Assembly: GCF_019704135.1 (NCBI RefSeq)
Contig: NZ_AP024355.1
Location: forward strand, 744,001-808,000
Reading direction: 5' to 3'
Source: Desulfuromonas versatilis
Lineage (GTDB): Bacteria > Desulfobacterota > Desulfuromonadia > Desulfuromonadales > NIT-T3
DNA length: 64,000 nucleotides
The position numbers and the translations under genes were made by a program. How positions within the stretch are numbered: position 1 is the first letter of the stretch; every line of letters begins with the position of its first letter. This document shows, one piece after another, positions 36,267 to 45,400 of the stretch. The notes beneath the pieces were generated by a model. That model saw only the letters and a program-made list of their open reading frames with translations, did not search any database and was not told where the DNA came from.

Positions 36267-36303
36267 AGTATATTGGGGTTATCCCTACTTTTCGGGTAGG
36301 GAT
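36267..36303 (-). promoter_or_regulatory. Candidate promoter with operator-like inverted repeat for the oxidase cassette
   Basis: On the minus strand TATACT (36267-36272) is a good -10 hexamer. No -35 hexamer is present. In its place lies the inverted repeat ATCCCTAC-N7-GTAGGGAT (36281-36303). This layout suggests an activator bound over the -35 region. The regulator is not identified. Confidence 0.45.
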
Positions 36304-36353
36304 GCCCCCCATTTTGCATGGGATTCCATTAAAATGCGTTTGGGGAGAGTGAG

Positions 36354-36388
36354 CCCGGCCTGCCGCCGGGGCGCGGCGGCAGGCCGGG
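36354..36388 (-). terminator. Long GC hairpin downstream of rng
   Basis: A perfect 14-bp stem, CCCGGCCTGCCGCC (36354-36367) with 36375-36388, and a 7-base loop lies 27 bp after the rng stop. No T-run follows on the minus strand, so it may be an RNA 3'-end stabiliser rather than a classical terminator. Confidence 0.5.
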
Positions 36389-36414
36389 TGAAGGGGCCGG
36401 ATACGGGGGGGCTT

Positions 36415-37926
36415 TCAGCCCACCACGATCTCGAACTGCTCCTGGTGGAAGTTGGGGCGGGTGGCGATGGTGATCTGCTTCTCGTAGCGGGCTTCGATCT
36501 CCTCGATGCCGTGGCGCTCCTCGTCGTAGAGCAGCGCGGCGACATCGGGATGCACCAGCAGGGTCAGCCGGTAGCCCGGCATGTCGCGGATCTCGCGGCG
36601 CAACTCGCGGAAGATCTCGTAGACCATGGTGGTGCGGCTCTTGATGTAGCCTTTGCCCTCGCAGTAGGGGCACCCCTCGCAGAGGGTGCGGCCGATGCTC
36701 TCGCGCACCCGCTTGCGGGTCATCTCCACCAGGCCGAGCTCGGAGATCTTGAGGATGTTGGTCTTGGCCTTGTCGTTCTTCAGGGTCTCCTCGAGGGCCG
36801 AGTGGACCTTGTCCCGGTGGGCCTCCTTCTCCATGTCGATGAAGTCGATGATGATCAGCCCGCCGATGTTGCGCAGGCGCAGCTGGAAGGCGATCTCCTT
36901 GACCGCCTCGAGGTTGGTCTTGAGGATGGTGTCCTCGAGGTTGTGCTTGCCGACGTAGCGGCCGGTATTGACGTCGATGGCGGTGAGCGCCTCGGTCTGC
37001 TCGATGATGATGTAGCCGCCACTCTTGAGCCAGACCTTGCGCCCCAGGGCCCGGGCGATCTCCACCTCCAGGCCGAAGGCGTCGAAGATCGGCTCGTCGT
37101 CCTGGTAGAGCTCGATGGAGTACTTGAGCTTGGGCATGAAGGTGCCGATGAAGCGCACGATCTTGTCGTGCTCCTCCTGGCTGTCGACGACGATCCGGTC
37201 AACGTCTTCGGTGAGGATGTCGCGCAGCACCTTGCTGGTGACGTCCAGGTCCGAATGGATCAGGCAGGTGGCGCGCTTGTTCTCCTTGCGCCGGGTGATG
37301 TCCTGCCAGAGCCCGACCAGAAAGTCCATGTCCGACTTGAGGTCTTCCTCGGTCTTTCCCTCGGCGGCGGTGCGCACGATGAAGCCGGTGCCGCGGGGCT
37401 TCATCTGCTCCACGGCCTCGCGCAGGCGGTTTTTCTCCTCCTCGTTCTCGATGCGCCGCGAGATGCCGACATGGTCGACGGTCGGCATGAACACCAGGTG
37501 GCGTCCGGGCAGCGAGACGTGCGAGGTGATGCGTGCCCCCTTGGTGCCGATCGGTTCCTTGGCGATCTGCACCAGGATCTCCTGGCCCTCTTGCAGCAGG
37601 TCCTCGATGGGGGGCATGGGCGGGTGTTCGTCCCCGGCCTCCTCGCTGGGGGCGGGCCGGTGGGGGCTGCCCTCGATGAACTGCTCGACCGCCTCCATTT
37701 CGTCAAGCACGTCGGCCACGTAGAGAAAGGCGGCCTTCTCCAGGCCGATATCGACGAACGCCGCCTGCATGCCGGGCAGGACGCGGATCACCTTGCCCAG
37801 GTAGATGTTTCCCACGATGCCGCGTTCCCGGTTGCGCTCGATGTAGAGTTCGGCGATGTGCCCGTTTTCCAGCAGCGCCACCCGGGTTTCGTGGGAGGTC
37901 TTGTTGATGACCAGTTCCTTGGCCAT
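36415..37926 (-). CDS. rng: Ribonuclease G
   Basis: 503 aa, RNase E/G family endoribonuclease for rRNA maturation and mRNA decay. An S1 domain lies at about 35-120, with an acidic insertion EEAGDEHPP. The catalytic aspartates are in AIDVNTGRYVG and IIIDFIDM, and the Zn-link cysteines in CEGCPYCEGKG. There is no RNase E-type C-terminal scaffold. It lies 60 bp downstream of the radical SAM gene. Confidence 0.95.
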   Translation of the reverse strand: MAKELVINKTSHETRVALLENGHIAELYIERNRERGIVGNIYLGKVIRVLPGMQAAFVDIGLEKAAFLYVADVLDEMEAVEQFIEGSPHRPAPSEEAGDEHPPMPPIEDLLQEGQEILVQIAKEPIGTKGARITSHVSLPGRHLVFMPTVDHVGISRRIENEEEKNRLREAVEQMKPRGTGFIVRTAAEGKTEEDLKSDMDFLVGLWQDITRRKENKRATCLIHSDLDVTSKVLRDILTEDVDRIVVDSQEEHDKIVRFIGTFMPKLKYSIELYQDDEPIFDAFGLEVEIARALGRKVWLKSGGYIIIEQTEALTAIDVNTGRYVGKHNLEDTILKTNLEAVKEIAFQLRLRNIGGLIIIDFIDMEKEAHRDKVHSALEETLKNDKAKTNILKISELGLVEMTRKRVRESIGRTLCEGCPYCEGKGYIKSRTTMVYEIFRELRREIRDMPGYRLTLLVHPDVAALLYDEERHGIEEIEARYEKQITIATRPNFHQEQFEIVVG

Positions 37927-37986
37927 GTCGCCTCCAGTTCGATTCTAAAAGGTTTAAAGCGTTAAATATGTAAAAGCGTAAATAGT

Positions 37987-40482
37987 CTATTCGAGGACCG
38001 TCGCGACCTTGCGGATGCGCAGGTGGCGCGCCTCTTCCTGGGTGCATCCCAACAGGTGCGCGGCGAGCAGGGTCGGGCTCCCCTTGGTCATTTTCAGCAG
38101 CAGGGCGCCGTCGACCAGCTCCAGATCCAGCACCCCCGGGCGCAAATCGACGCTCACCTGCCGGTGGCCCTTGTCGCGCAGGGCAGGTACGGCTTCGGCG
38201 CTCAGGAACTCCACAAGCCGGCCGGCCAGGTCGGCGGGCGCGGCGGGAGGCAGCTTTACCTGGTAAATGACCTCCCTAATGCTACCAGAGGGGGAGGGGC
38301 TTTTCCAGGGGAGGCCGGCTCCCTCAAGGATGCGGAACCCCTCTGGGAGCTGGGCATTGAGGGCGGTCACCACCTGCTCGGCGCTTAACGCGCGGAACAG
38401 CTCGATGTCGATGATCTCCGCATCACTCTCCACCCCGGTGGGCAGCGCGTCGGGGAAGGAGATGCGCGGCTGGGGATGGAAGCCGCCGGAAAAGCGCACC
38501 GGCAGTTGGGCCCGGCGGGCCGCCCGGTGGAACACGGTCATGAACTCCAGGTGGCCGACAAAACGCGCCTTGCCATCCTTGCGCAGGCGCAGACGGACCT
38601 TGTAGCGGTCCTCCTCGCCCGGCGGCGCCTCGGCTGGGCGCTCAGGCAGGGGGACTTCGCCATGCTGCACCTGGCGCATGCGCAGCTCTTCGAAGTCGCA
38701 GACCCCGCAGGCGCTGCAGGCTCCGTCCCGGCAGTCGGGGGTCGGGGCGCAGGCGAGGGCTTTGCGCCGCTCGCTCTCGAGGTAGCTTTTCGGCAGCCCG
38801 CAGTCGATGTGGTCCCAGGGGAGCACTTCGTCGCGCCCCCGCTCGCGCAGGTACCAGGCCGGATCGATGCCGCAGTCGGCGAAGGCCTGCTGCCAGAGGT
38901 CGAAGCGGAAATGGTCGCGCCAGCCGTCGAAGCGGCAGCCCAGGTCCACGGCCCGCTCGATGGCGGCGCCCAGTCGCCGGTCGCCGCGGGCAAAGACCCC
39001 TTCCATGAAGGATAGCTGGGCCTCGTGCCACTTGAGGCGGACCTTTTTCTTCTGCAGTCCCTCGCGCAGCAGCTTCTGGCGGCGCAGGGTCTCCTCGACG
39101 CCGATCTGCGGCTCCCACTGGAAGGGAGTGTGGGGCTTGGGGACGAAGGTCGAGACCGAAGCGTTGACGTCGGCGCCCCCTTCGGTGCCTCTGCCGCTGC
39201 GCTTGGCCTTGGCCGCGAGTTCGATGATCCCCTGCAGGTCTTCGTCGGTTTCCGTGGGCAGGCCCATCATGAAGTAGAGCTTGACCAGCCGCCAGCCCAG
39301 GGCGAAGGCGCTGCGGGTGGTCTCGAGCAGGTCCTCCTCGGTGATCCCCTTGTTGATCACCTGGCGCATCCGTTCGGTGCCGGCCTCGGGGGCCAGCGTA
39401 AAGCCGGTTTTGCGCACCTTCTTGATCTCCTCCATCAGTTCGGCGGTCAGCGAGCCGACCCGCAGGCTGGGGAAGGAGACCGCCACCTTCTGCTCGGCGT
39501 AGCGGTCCATCAGCCCCTTGAGCAGGGGCTCGATGCAGCTGTAGTCGCCGGTGGAGAGCGAGAGCAGGGAAACCTCCTCGTAGCCCGAGTTGGCCAGCGA
39601 CTGCTCGATGATTTCGGCGATGCGTGCGGGGCTGCGCTCGCGCACCGGGCGGTAGATGTAGCCAGCCTGGCAGAAGCGGCAGCCGCGGGTGCAGCCGCGG
39701 GCGATCTCCACCGCCACCCGGTTGTGGATGGTGTTCATGAAGGGGAGAATCGGCGAGGTCGGGTAGGGAGCCGTCTCCAGGTCCGCCAGAAAGCGCCGGC
39801 GCACCCGCTCATAGCCCTGCTGCAGGGGGCGGATGGCGGCCAGGGCGCCGTCCGCGCGGTAGTCGACGTCGAACAGGGCGGGGACGTAGACCCCCTCGAT
39901 GGCGGCCAGGCGCCGCAGCAGCTGGTCGCGGCTCTCCCCGGCGGCGCGGGAGACGCGCAGCGCCTCGCAGAGATCGACCACCGCCTCCTCGCCGTCGCCG
40001 ATCACCGCGCAGTCGATGAAGTCGGCAAGCGGTTCGGGGTTGAAGGCGCAGGGGCCGCCGACCACGATCAGCGGCGCCTGGTCGTCCCGCTGGACGCGGC
40101 GGCGGGGGATGCCGGCCAGATCCAGCATGTTGAGCAGGTTGCTGTAGGAGAGCTCGTACTGCAGGGTGAAGCCGACGATATCGAATGCCCCCAGCGGCCG
40201 CTCCGACTCCAGGGAGCAGAGGGCCGTGGAGGTGTCGCGCAGATGCGCTTCGAGGTCGGGCCAGGGGGCGTAGGCCCGCTCGGCGGCGGCCCAGTCCAGG
40301 CCGTTGAGGATATGATAGAGGATGGGAAAGCCGAGGTGGCTCATCCCCACTTCGTAAACGTCGGGGAAAGCGAGGGCGAAAGTCACTTCGACTTTGCCGA
40401 GGTCTTTTTTAATGCTTCCCGGCTCGCCGCCGAGGTACCTGGAAGGGCGGCTTATGCTGGGCAGAACGTCGTCAAGATTCAT
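37987..40482 (-). CDS. B12-binding/radical SAM protein fused to DUF2344 (TIGR03960-TIGR03936)
   Basis: 831 aa. An N-terminal cobalamin-binding-like region (about 1-200) precedes a radical SAM core with CTRGCRFC (C-x3-C-x2-C). A second cysteine group (CRDGACSACGVCDF) follows at about 590. The C-terminal 200 residues (YKVRLRLRKDGKARFVGHLE, FHPQPRISF) are DUF2344. In Clostridia these two families are usually separate adjacent genes upstream of rng. An RNA-modifying role is suspected from that linkage, but the reaction is not known to me. Confidence 0.85.
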   Translation of the reverse strand: MNLDDVLPSISRPSRYLGGEPGSIKKDLGKVEVTFALAFPDVYEVGMSHLGFPILYHILNGLDWAAAERAYAPWPDLEAHLRDTSTALCSLESERPLGAFDIVGFTLQYELSYSNLLNMLDLAGIPRRRVQRDDQAPLIVVGGPCAFNPEPLADFIDCAVIGDGEEAVVDLCEALRVSRAAGESRDQLLRRLAAIEGVYVPALFDVDYRADGALAAIRPLQQGYERVRRRFLADLETAPYPTSPILPFMNTIHNRVAVEIARGCTRGCRFCQAGYIYRPVRERSPARIAEIIEQSLANSGYEEVSLLSLSTGDYSCIEPLLKGLMDRYAEQKVAVSFPSLRVGSLTAELMEEIKKVRKTGFTLAPEAGTERMRQVINKGITEEDLLETTRSAFALGWRLVKLYFMMGLPTETDEDLQGIIELAAKAKRSGRGTEGGADVNASVSTFVPKPHTPFQWEPQIGVEETLRRQKLLREGLQKKKVRLKWHEAQLSFMEGVFARGDRRLGAAIERAVDLGCRFDGWRDHFRFDLWQQAFADCGIDPAWYLRERGRDEVLPWDHIDCGLPKSYLESERRKALACAPTPDCRDGACSACGVCDFEELRMRQVQHGEVPLPERPAEAPPGEEDRYKVRLRLRKDGKARFVGHLEFMTVFHRAARRAQLPVRFSGGFHPQPRISFPDALPTGVESDAEIIDIELFRALSAEQVVTALNAQLPEGFRILEGAGLPWKSPSPSGSIREVIYQVKLPPAAPADLAGRLVEFLSAEAVPALRDKGHRQVSVDLRPGVLDLELVDGALLLKMTKGSPTLLAAHLLGCTQEEARHLRIRKVATVLE

Positions 40483-40702
40483 GCTCGGTCATTCGCGCGG
40501 ATCCGCCAGGGCGGTCCGCATTAGGGAGATGTTTTTCTTTTGTCCGCAAACCAATTACACTAACACGGGGCTGGAAGTCGGCACAACCCGAATTTGCCTC
40601 CCGCCCAGGCCGGGGCCCTGTTGAGGGCGTCTGCTGTATTTTGCGGGTCGGCTGTGTTATTTTCGGCTGGCGGTTTTACTTTTTCCTGGAGAGAAGATTC
40701 CC

Positions 40703-41425
40703 ATGACCTATCCCGGCCTGCCGGAAGCCGACCTGCACGTGCATACCCTGGCCTCGGGCCACGCCTACAGCACCATCGGCGAGATTGCCGCCGAAGCGGC
40801 CCGCAAGGGGCTCAAGGGCATCGGCATGACCGACCACGGGCCGGCGCTGCCCGGCGGGCCCCACCCCTATCACTTCGCCGCCCTGCGCTTCGTGCCGACG
40901 CATCTTTTCGGGGTGCGGATTTTCCGGGGCGTAGAGGCGAACATCATCGGCGAGGGGGTGCTCGACCTCGAAGAGGAGCTGCTGGAAAAGCTCGATCTGG
41001 TCATGGCCGGTTTTCACGAAGGGTGCGGCTTCGACGACCTGGGGCGCGAGGCCAATACCCGAGCGGTGCTGGCGCTGATGGCGCAGCCGCGGGTCAAGGT
41101 CATCGTGCACCCGGGCAATCCCAATTTTCCTCTCGATTACGAAGCCGTCGCCCGTCGCGGCTTGGAAACCGGCACCGCCCTGGAGATCAACAACTCGTCC
41201 TTTTCCGTCAGCCGCAAGGGAAGTATGGAGAACTGCCGGCGGATCATCGAGCTCTGCGCCCGCCTCGGGACGCCGATCTCCCTGGCCAGCGACGCCCACA
41301 TCGCCCAGAGGGTGGGAGAGTTCGCCGATGCGCTGCAGGAGCTTGCCAACGCCGGGGTAAAATGGGAGCAGGTGGTCAATCGCACCCTGGTCTCCACTCT
41401 GGCCTTCCTCGGGCTGCCGGAGTGA
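40703..41425 (+). CDS. PHP-domain phosphoesterase (YcdX-like)
   Basis: 240 aa. All PHP metal motifs are present: DLHVHTLASGHAYST, GMTDHGP, GVEANI, GFHEG, IVHPGNP and SDAHI, predicting a trinuclear Zn/Mn site as in E. coli YcdX. The substrate is uncertain (phosphatase activity is typical of the group). It is divergent from the radical SAM gene. GGAGAG precedes the ATG. Confidence 0.88.
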   Translation: MTYPGLPEADLHVHTLASGHAYSTIGEIAAEAARKGLKGIGMTDHGPALPGGPHPYHFAALRFVPTHLFGVRIFRGVEANIIGEGVLDLEEELLEKLDLVMAGFHEGCGFDDLGREANTRAVLALMAQPRVKVIVHPGNPNFPLDYEAVARRGLETGTALEINNSSFSVSRKGSMENCRRIIELCARLGTPISLASDAHIAQRVGEFADALQELANAGVKWEQVVNRTLVSTLAFLGLPE

Positions 41426-41490
41426 GCCTGCTTGTCGCCAGGCCCGACCAGGTGCGACGTTCAAGGGGCGGGTTGGCGGATCGATTCGGC

Positions 41491-41520
41491 TTGACAAGGG
41501 TGGCATCCTGCGGCTACTTT
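41491..41520 (+). promoter_or_regulatory. Candidate promoter of the carbonic anhydrase gene
   Basis: TTGACA (41491-41496), an 18-base spacer and TACTTT (41515-41520) lie about 130 bp before the carbonic anhydrase ATG. A perfect -35 with a fair -10. Confidence 0.45.
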
Positions 41521-41651
41521 CCATTTTTATTGAAAATGAAAAGAGGTTTTGGTCGCCTTCGGCCGAGAACCCAAGGCGTTGATCGGGTGGCTGGTTTCAG
41601 TCTGGCTTGGGTCGTTTTTTACTCAGGGTAAAATTTGAGGAGCGGATCGAA

Positions 41652-42275
41652 ATGGAAAAGCTGTTTACCGGGATCATGCAGTTCCGCCGCGAGGATTTCG
41701 AGAGCCACCGGGAGCTGTTCCAGGAGTTGGGCCGGCAGCAGAAGCCCCATACCCTGTTCATCGGCTGCTCCGACTCGCGGGTGGTGCCCAACCTGATCAC
41801 CCGGACCCATCCCGGCGAGTTGTTCATCGTCCGCAACGTGGCCAATATCGTCCCGCCCTACCGCAAGACCGAGGAGTACGTGGCCACCACCTCGGCCATC
41901 GAGTATGCCGTGCAGGCCCTCGAAGTCGATTCCATCGTGGTCTGCGGCCATTCCAACTGCGGAGGTTGCGCCGCGCTGAACAAGTCGCCGGAGGAGCTCT
42001 CCCACCTGCCCCATGTGCGCAAGTGGCTGGAAGTATCCAAGGAGGTGCCGGGCCGGGTCGACCGGCTGATGACCGGCGACAGCCCGGAGGAGCGTGAATG
42101 GCTCACCGAGCAGATCAATGTGCTGGTGCAGATGAAAAACCTCCTTACCTATCCTTACATTCGTGAAAAATACGACGCCGGCAAACTCAACATCTACGGC
42201 TGGCATTACCTGATCGAAACCGGCGAGATCTTCAACTTCAACGACGAGAAGGGGGTTTTCGAGCCGGTCGCCTGA
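41652..42275 (+). CDS. Beta-class carbonic anhydrase
   Basis: 207 aa. The zinc site and catalytic dyad are visible: CSDSRV (Cys, Asp, Arg) and HSNCGGC (His, Cys). This enzyme interconverts CO2 and bicarbonate in the cytoplasm. The frame is open from 41607, but ATG 41652 has GAGGAG nine bases upstream. A CACGAAGG inverted repeat follows the gene. Confidence 0.95.
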   Translation: MEKLFTGIMQFRREDFESHRELFQELGRQQKPHTLFIGCSDSRVVPNLITRTHPGELFIVRNVANIVPPYRKTEEYVATTSAIEYAVQALEVDSIVVCGHSNCGGCAALNKSPEELSHLPHVRKWLEVSKEVPGRVDRLMTGDSPEEREWLTEQINVLVQMKNLLTYPYIREKYDAGKLNIYGWHYLIETGEIFNFNDEKGVFEPVA

Positions 42276-42315
42276 CCGGCCGGACCCGGCTTCCGTGGAT
42301 TTGAAAGATCTTTTT

Positions 42316-42392
42316 CCACCACGAAGGACACGAAGGGCACGAAGAAAAACCAGAATAATACAAAGCCTTTAACTTCGTGTCCTTCGTGGTGG
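42316..42392. repeat. CACGAAGG-type inverted repeat (copy 2)
   Basis: The left arm, 42316-42344, has three 9-bp units (CCACGAAGG, ACACGAAGG, GCACGAAGA). The right arm, 42373-42392, is the inverse CTTCGTGTCCTTCGTGGTGG. The same arms occur at 18459-18523. It lies between convergent genes (carbonic anhydrase + and the Aas fusion -) and could serve as a transcription-ending hairpin. Confidence 0.88.
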
Positions 42393-42425
42393 ATCCGCCT
42401 TCTCCCCCGCTGATTTGCACGGATT

Positions 42426-45400
42426 TCAGCCCACTGCCTTTTCCACCATTCCCTCCATCGCGATCTGTTTCAATCGGCCCAGGTCGAGCTTGCCGCTGCC
42501 CAGAAGGGGCAACTCGGCAACTTCGATGTAGGCACCTCGTCCCGGCCTCCAGAGATTGGGCAGGGCGCTCCCCTCCATGATTTTCCTCAACTTCTCGACC
42601 CCGCCTGCCCCAGGGGTGTGAATCACAACCAGTTTTTCCCCGCGCTGATTGTCGGGAACCGCGGTGACCGCCACGGCCGGTTCGGCGGTGTTCAATCCCC
42701 CCTGCAGGGCTTCCTCCACGGCAAGGTGAGGCACCATCTCGCCGCCAATCTTGCTGAAGCGTGCCAAGCGGTCGGTGATGTGCAGAAACCCCTCGGCATC
42801 CAGGTGGCCGATGTCGCCGGTGACGTACCAGCCCTCACGCAGGGCTTCGGCGGTTTTCTCAGGCCGCCCCAGGTAGCCGCGCATGACGTTGGCGCCGCGG
42901 ACCAGGATCAGGCCGTTTTCGCCAGGCGGCAGCGCTCGGCCGGTTTCCGGGTCGACGGTGCGCACCGCCACGCCGGGCAGGGGACGGCCGACGCTGCCGG
43001 GTTTGCCTCCGTTCTGGGCGACTCCGCCGATGCAGACGTCGGGCAGGTTGACCGCGGTAACCGGGGCGAGCTCCGTGGCTCCGTAGCCTTCGAGGGGGCG
43101 AATGCCGAACTTGCGTTCGAAGGAATCGGCGAGCTTGGCCTTGAGCTTTTCCGCGCCGGTGATCACCAGGCGCAGCGAGGCGAAGTCCTCCCGGGAAGCC
43201 TTGCGCAGGTAGGCGCCGAGGAAGGTCGGGGTGGCCATCAGTAGGGTGGAGCGGTGTTCGCGTACCGCCGCGGCGATGCTCGCCCCCTCCAGGGGATTGC
43301 TGTGGTAGACAGCTGAGAAGCCGCACAGCAGCGGCAGCCAGAGGGTGCCGGTGAAGCCGAAAGAGTGGAAGAGGGGGAGCGCCGCGCAGATGTTGTCGGA
43401 GCTCTCCGGACTCAGCAGCAGGCGCAGGGACTCGATGTTGGCGAGGAGGTTGCGGTGGCTGAGCATCACCCCCTTGGGGTCGCCGGTGCTCCCCGAAGAG
43501 AAGATGACCGTCGCCAGTTCGTCCCGGCGGGGCGAGCCGATGATCTGGCTTTGCGGGGCGCAGCGGGCGGCCAGCAGGGCGCGGAATTTCCGGGCGGGGC
43601 TGAGCCGCGCCGCCAGGTCTTCGATGAACAGGGCCCGCTCGCCCACCGGCAGTTGGGGAAAGCGCTCCATGACCGCCCGTGAGGTGATGACTGTGCGTAG
43701 CTCGCACTGCTCCATGGCCGAGCGGAACGCCTCCACCGAGGCGGTGTAATTGAGGTTGACCGGCACCTGACCGCGCAGGGTAACCGCCAGGTTGGCCAGG
43801 GCGCCGCCGGCCGAAGGGGGCAGGAGAATGCCGATCATCGGTTGGTTGGCGCCGGCACGTTCGAGTTCCCGTCCCAGGGCGATGGCCCCCGCCAGGGCGC
43901 GCCCGTAGCTGAGCTGCTTGCCGCTGGTGTCGGCCAGGGCCTTGCGGCTCCAGTGGCGTCGGGCGCTGCGGATGAAGGCCGCGCCCAGGGATGGGGCGCT
44001 CGGGAGCTGCTCCAGCCAGGCGCAGGAGAGTTCCACCACCGCCTGGCGCACTGCCGCAGCCTGGGAGCCCGGGGGGAGGGGCGAACCGAAATGGATGGCG
44101 ACGGGGCCCGGGCGCAGGGAGCATTTGCGGTGACGGGCGTAGCTGAACAGGCTTCCCCAGAGGCCGCCGATGTGGATCGGGATGATCGGGTGGCCGCTGC
44201 CGCGCACGATGCGCTCCAGGCCCGGCTTGAAGGGGCCGAGCTGGCCGGTGCGGGTCAGGGCCCCCTCGGCGAAGATGCAGACCAGGTAGCCATCGTCGAG
44301 GGCGGAGCGGGCCTGGCGCAGGGAAGTCGCGATCTGCCGGGGGGCATCCTTGGAGGAGACGGGGATCACGCCCATCAGGCGGAACAACGGTCCCAGCAGA
44401 CGCCAGTGGTAGATTTCCCGCTCCATCATGAAGCGGATGCGGCGCTGGGTGGTGGCCGAAAGCAGCAGGGCATCGATCCAGGAGACATGGTTGGCGACCA
44501 GCAGGGCGCCCCCTTCGCTGGGAACGTTTTCCGCCCCGTGGCTTTTGACCCGGTAGGCCAGGCGCATGATCAGCAGGTTGACGAAGCGCAGGAAGAAGTC
44601 GGGCAAGGCAGCGAAGGCGGCCAGGGTAAGGGCGGCAGTCAGCAGGCCGATGGCCGCAAAGCCCCGGCTTGCCGACCAGCCGAGGACCTCGGCGAACAGG
44701 TAGACGGCGCCGGAGGCGGCCAGCACGCCGAACCAGCCCAGCACGTTGCTTGCCGCCAGGATGCGGCCGAGTTCGGCCCGGGGGCTGCGCCACTGGATGA
44801 AGGCGTGCAGGGGGACGATGAACAGCCCCGCTCCCAGGCCGGCGAGAAGGATCGCCGGGACCGCGGAACCCAGGCTGGCGCTGCCGGCGAGCGCCCAGGC
44901 GGCCAGGGTCAAGCCCAAAGCGCCCACCGGGACGACGCCGAACTCGATGTTGCGGCCCGAGAGGCGCCCGGCCAGAAAGGCCCCGCTGCCGATGCCCAGG
45001 GCGGCGGCTAGAAACAGGGCGCCGCCCTGCTGCTGACTGAGGCCCAGGGTGTCGATGCCAAAGGGGATCAGGTTGAGCTGGAAAAAGGCGCCGATGAACA
45101 TGAACCAGGCGCTGCCGGCCACCGCCAGCAGCAGGTAGCCGTCGCCGCGCAGGCGCTTGATTACCGCCAGGGACTCGGTGATGGGGCGCAGGGAGCCGCC
45201 TTCCGCGCTGCCGGCGGGCCGGGTTCGCCGGATCGGCAGGCTGCAGGCCAGGCCGGCGGCCGCAATCGCCAGGCAGGAGGCAGCCGCCAGGGGGTAGCTA
45301 CCGCCGGTCAGCAGCGGCAGCGCCGAGGCCAGGCCGGTGCCGAGGATGACCGCCAGCCAGGTCAGCGATTCCAGTTGCCCGTTGGCCCGGCTCAGGCTCT

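Larger units (their letters stand above)
36039..36414. other. Non-coding leader region upstream of the oxidase cassette
   Basis: 376 bp without a convincing gene on either strand. It holds the oxidase promoter region (36267-36303), about 220 bp of probable leader, and at the other end a hairpin after rng. Confidence 0.6.

Noticed and set aside
36124-37965. Long open frame (613 codons) on the plus strand opposite rng
   Set aside because: It is antisense to the clearly conserved rng gene; long antisense frames are expected at this GC content.
41524-41542. Fur-box-like AT-rich sequence TTTTTATTGAAAATGAAAA upstream of carbonic anhydrase
   Set aside because: Unlike the site at 16108 it is not an inverted repeat; only one half-site resembles the consensus.
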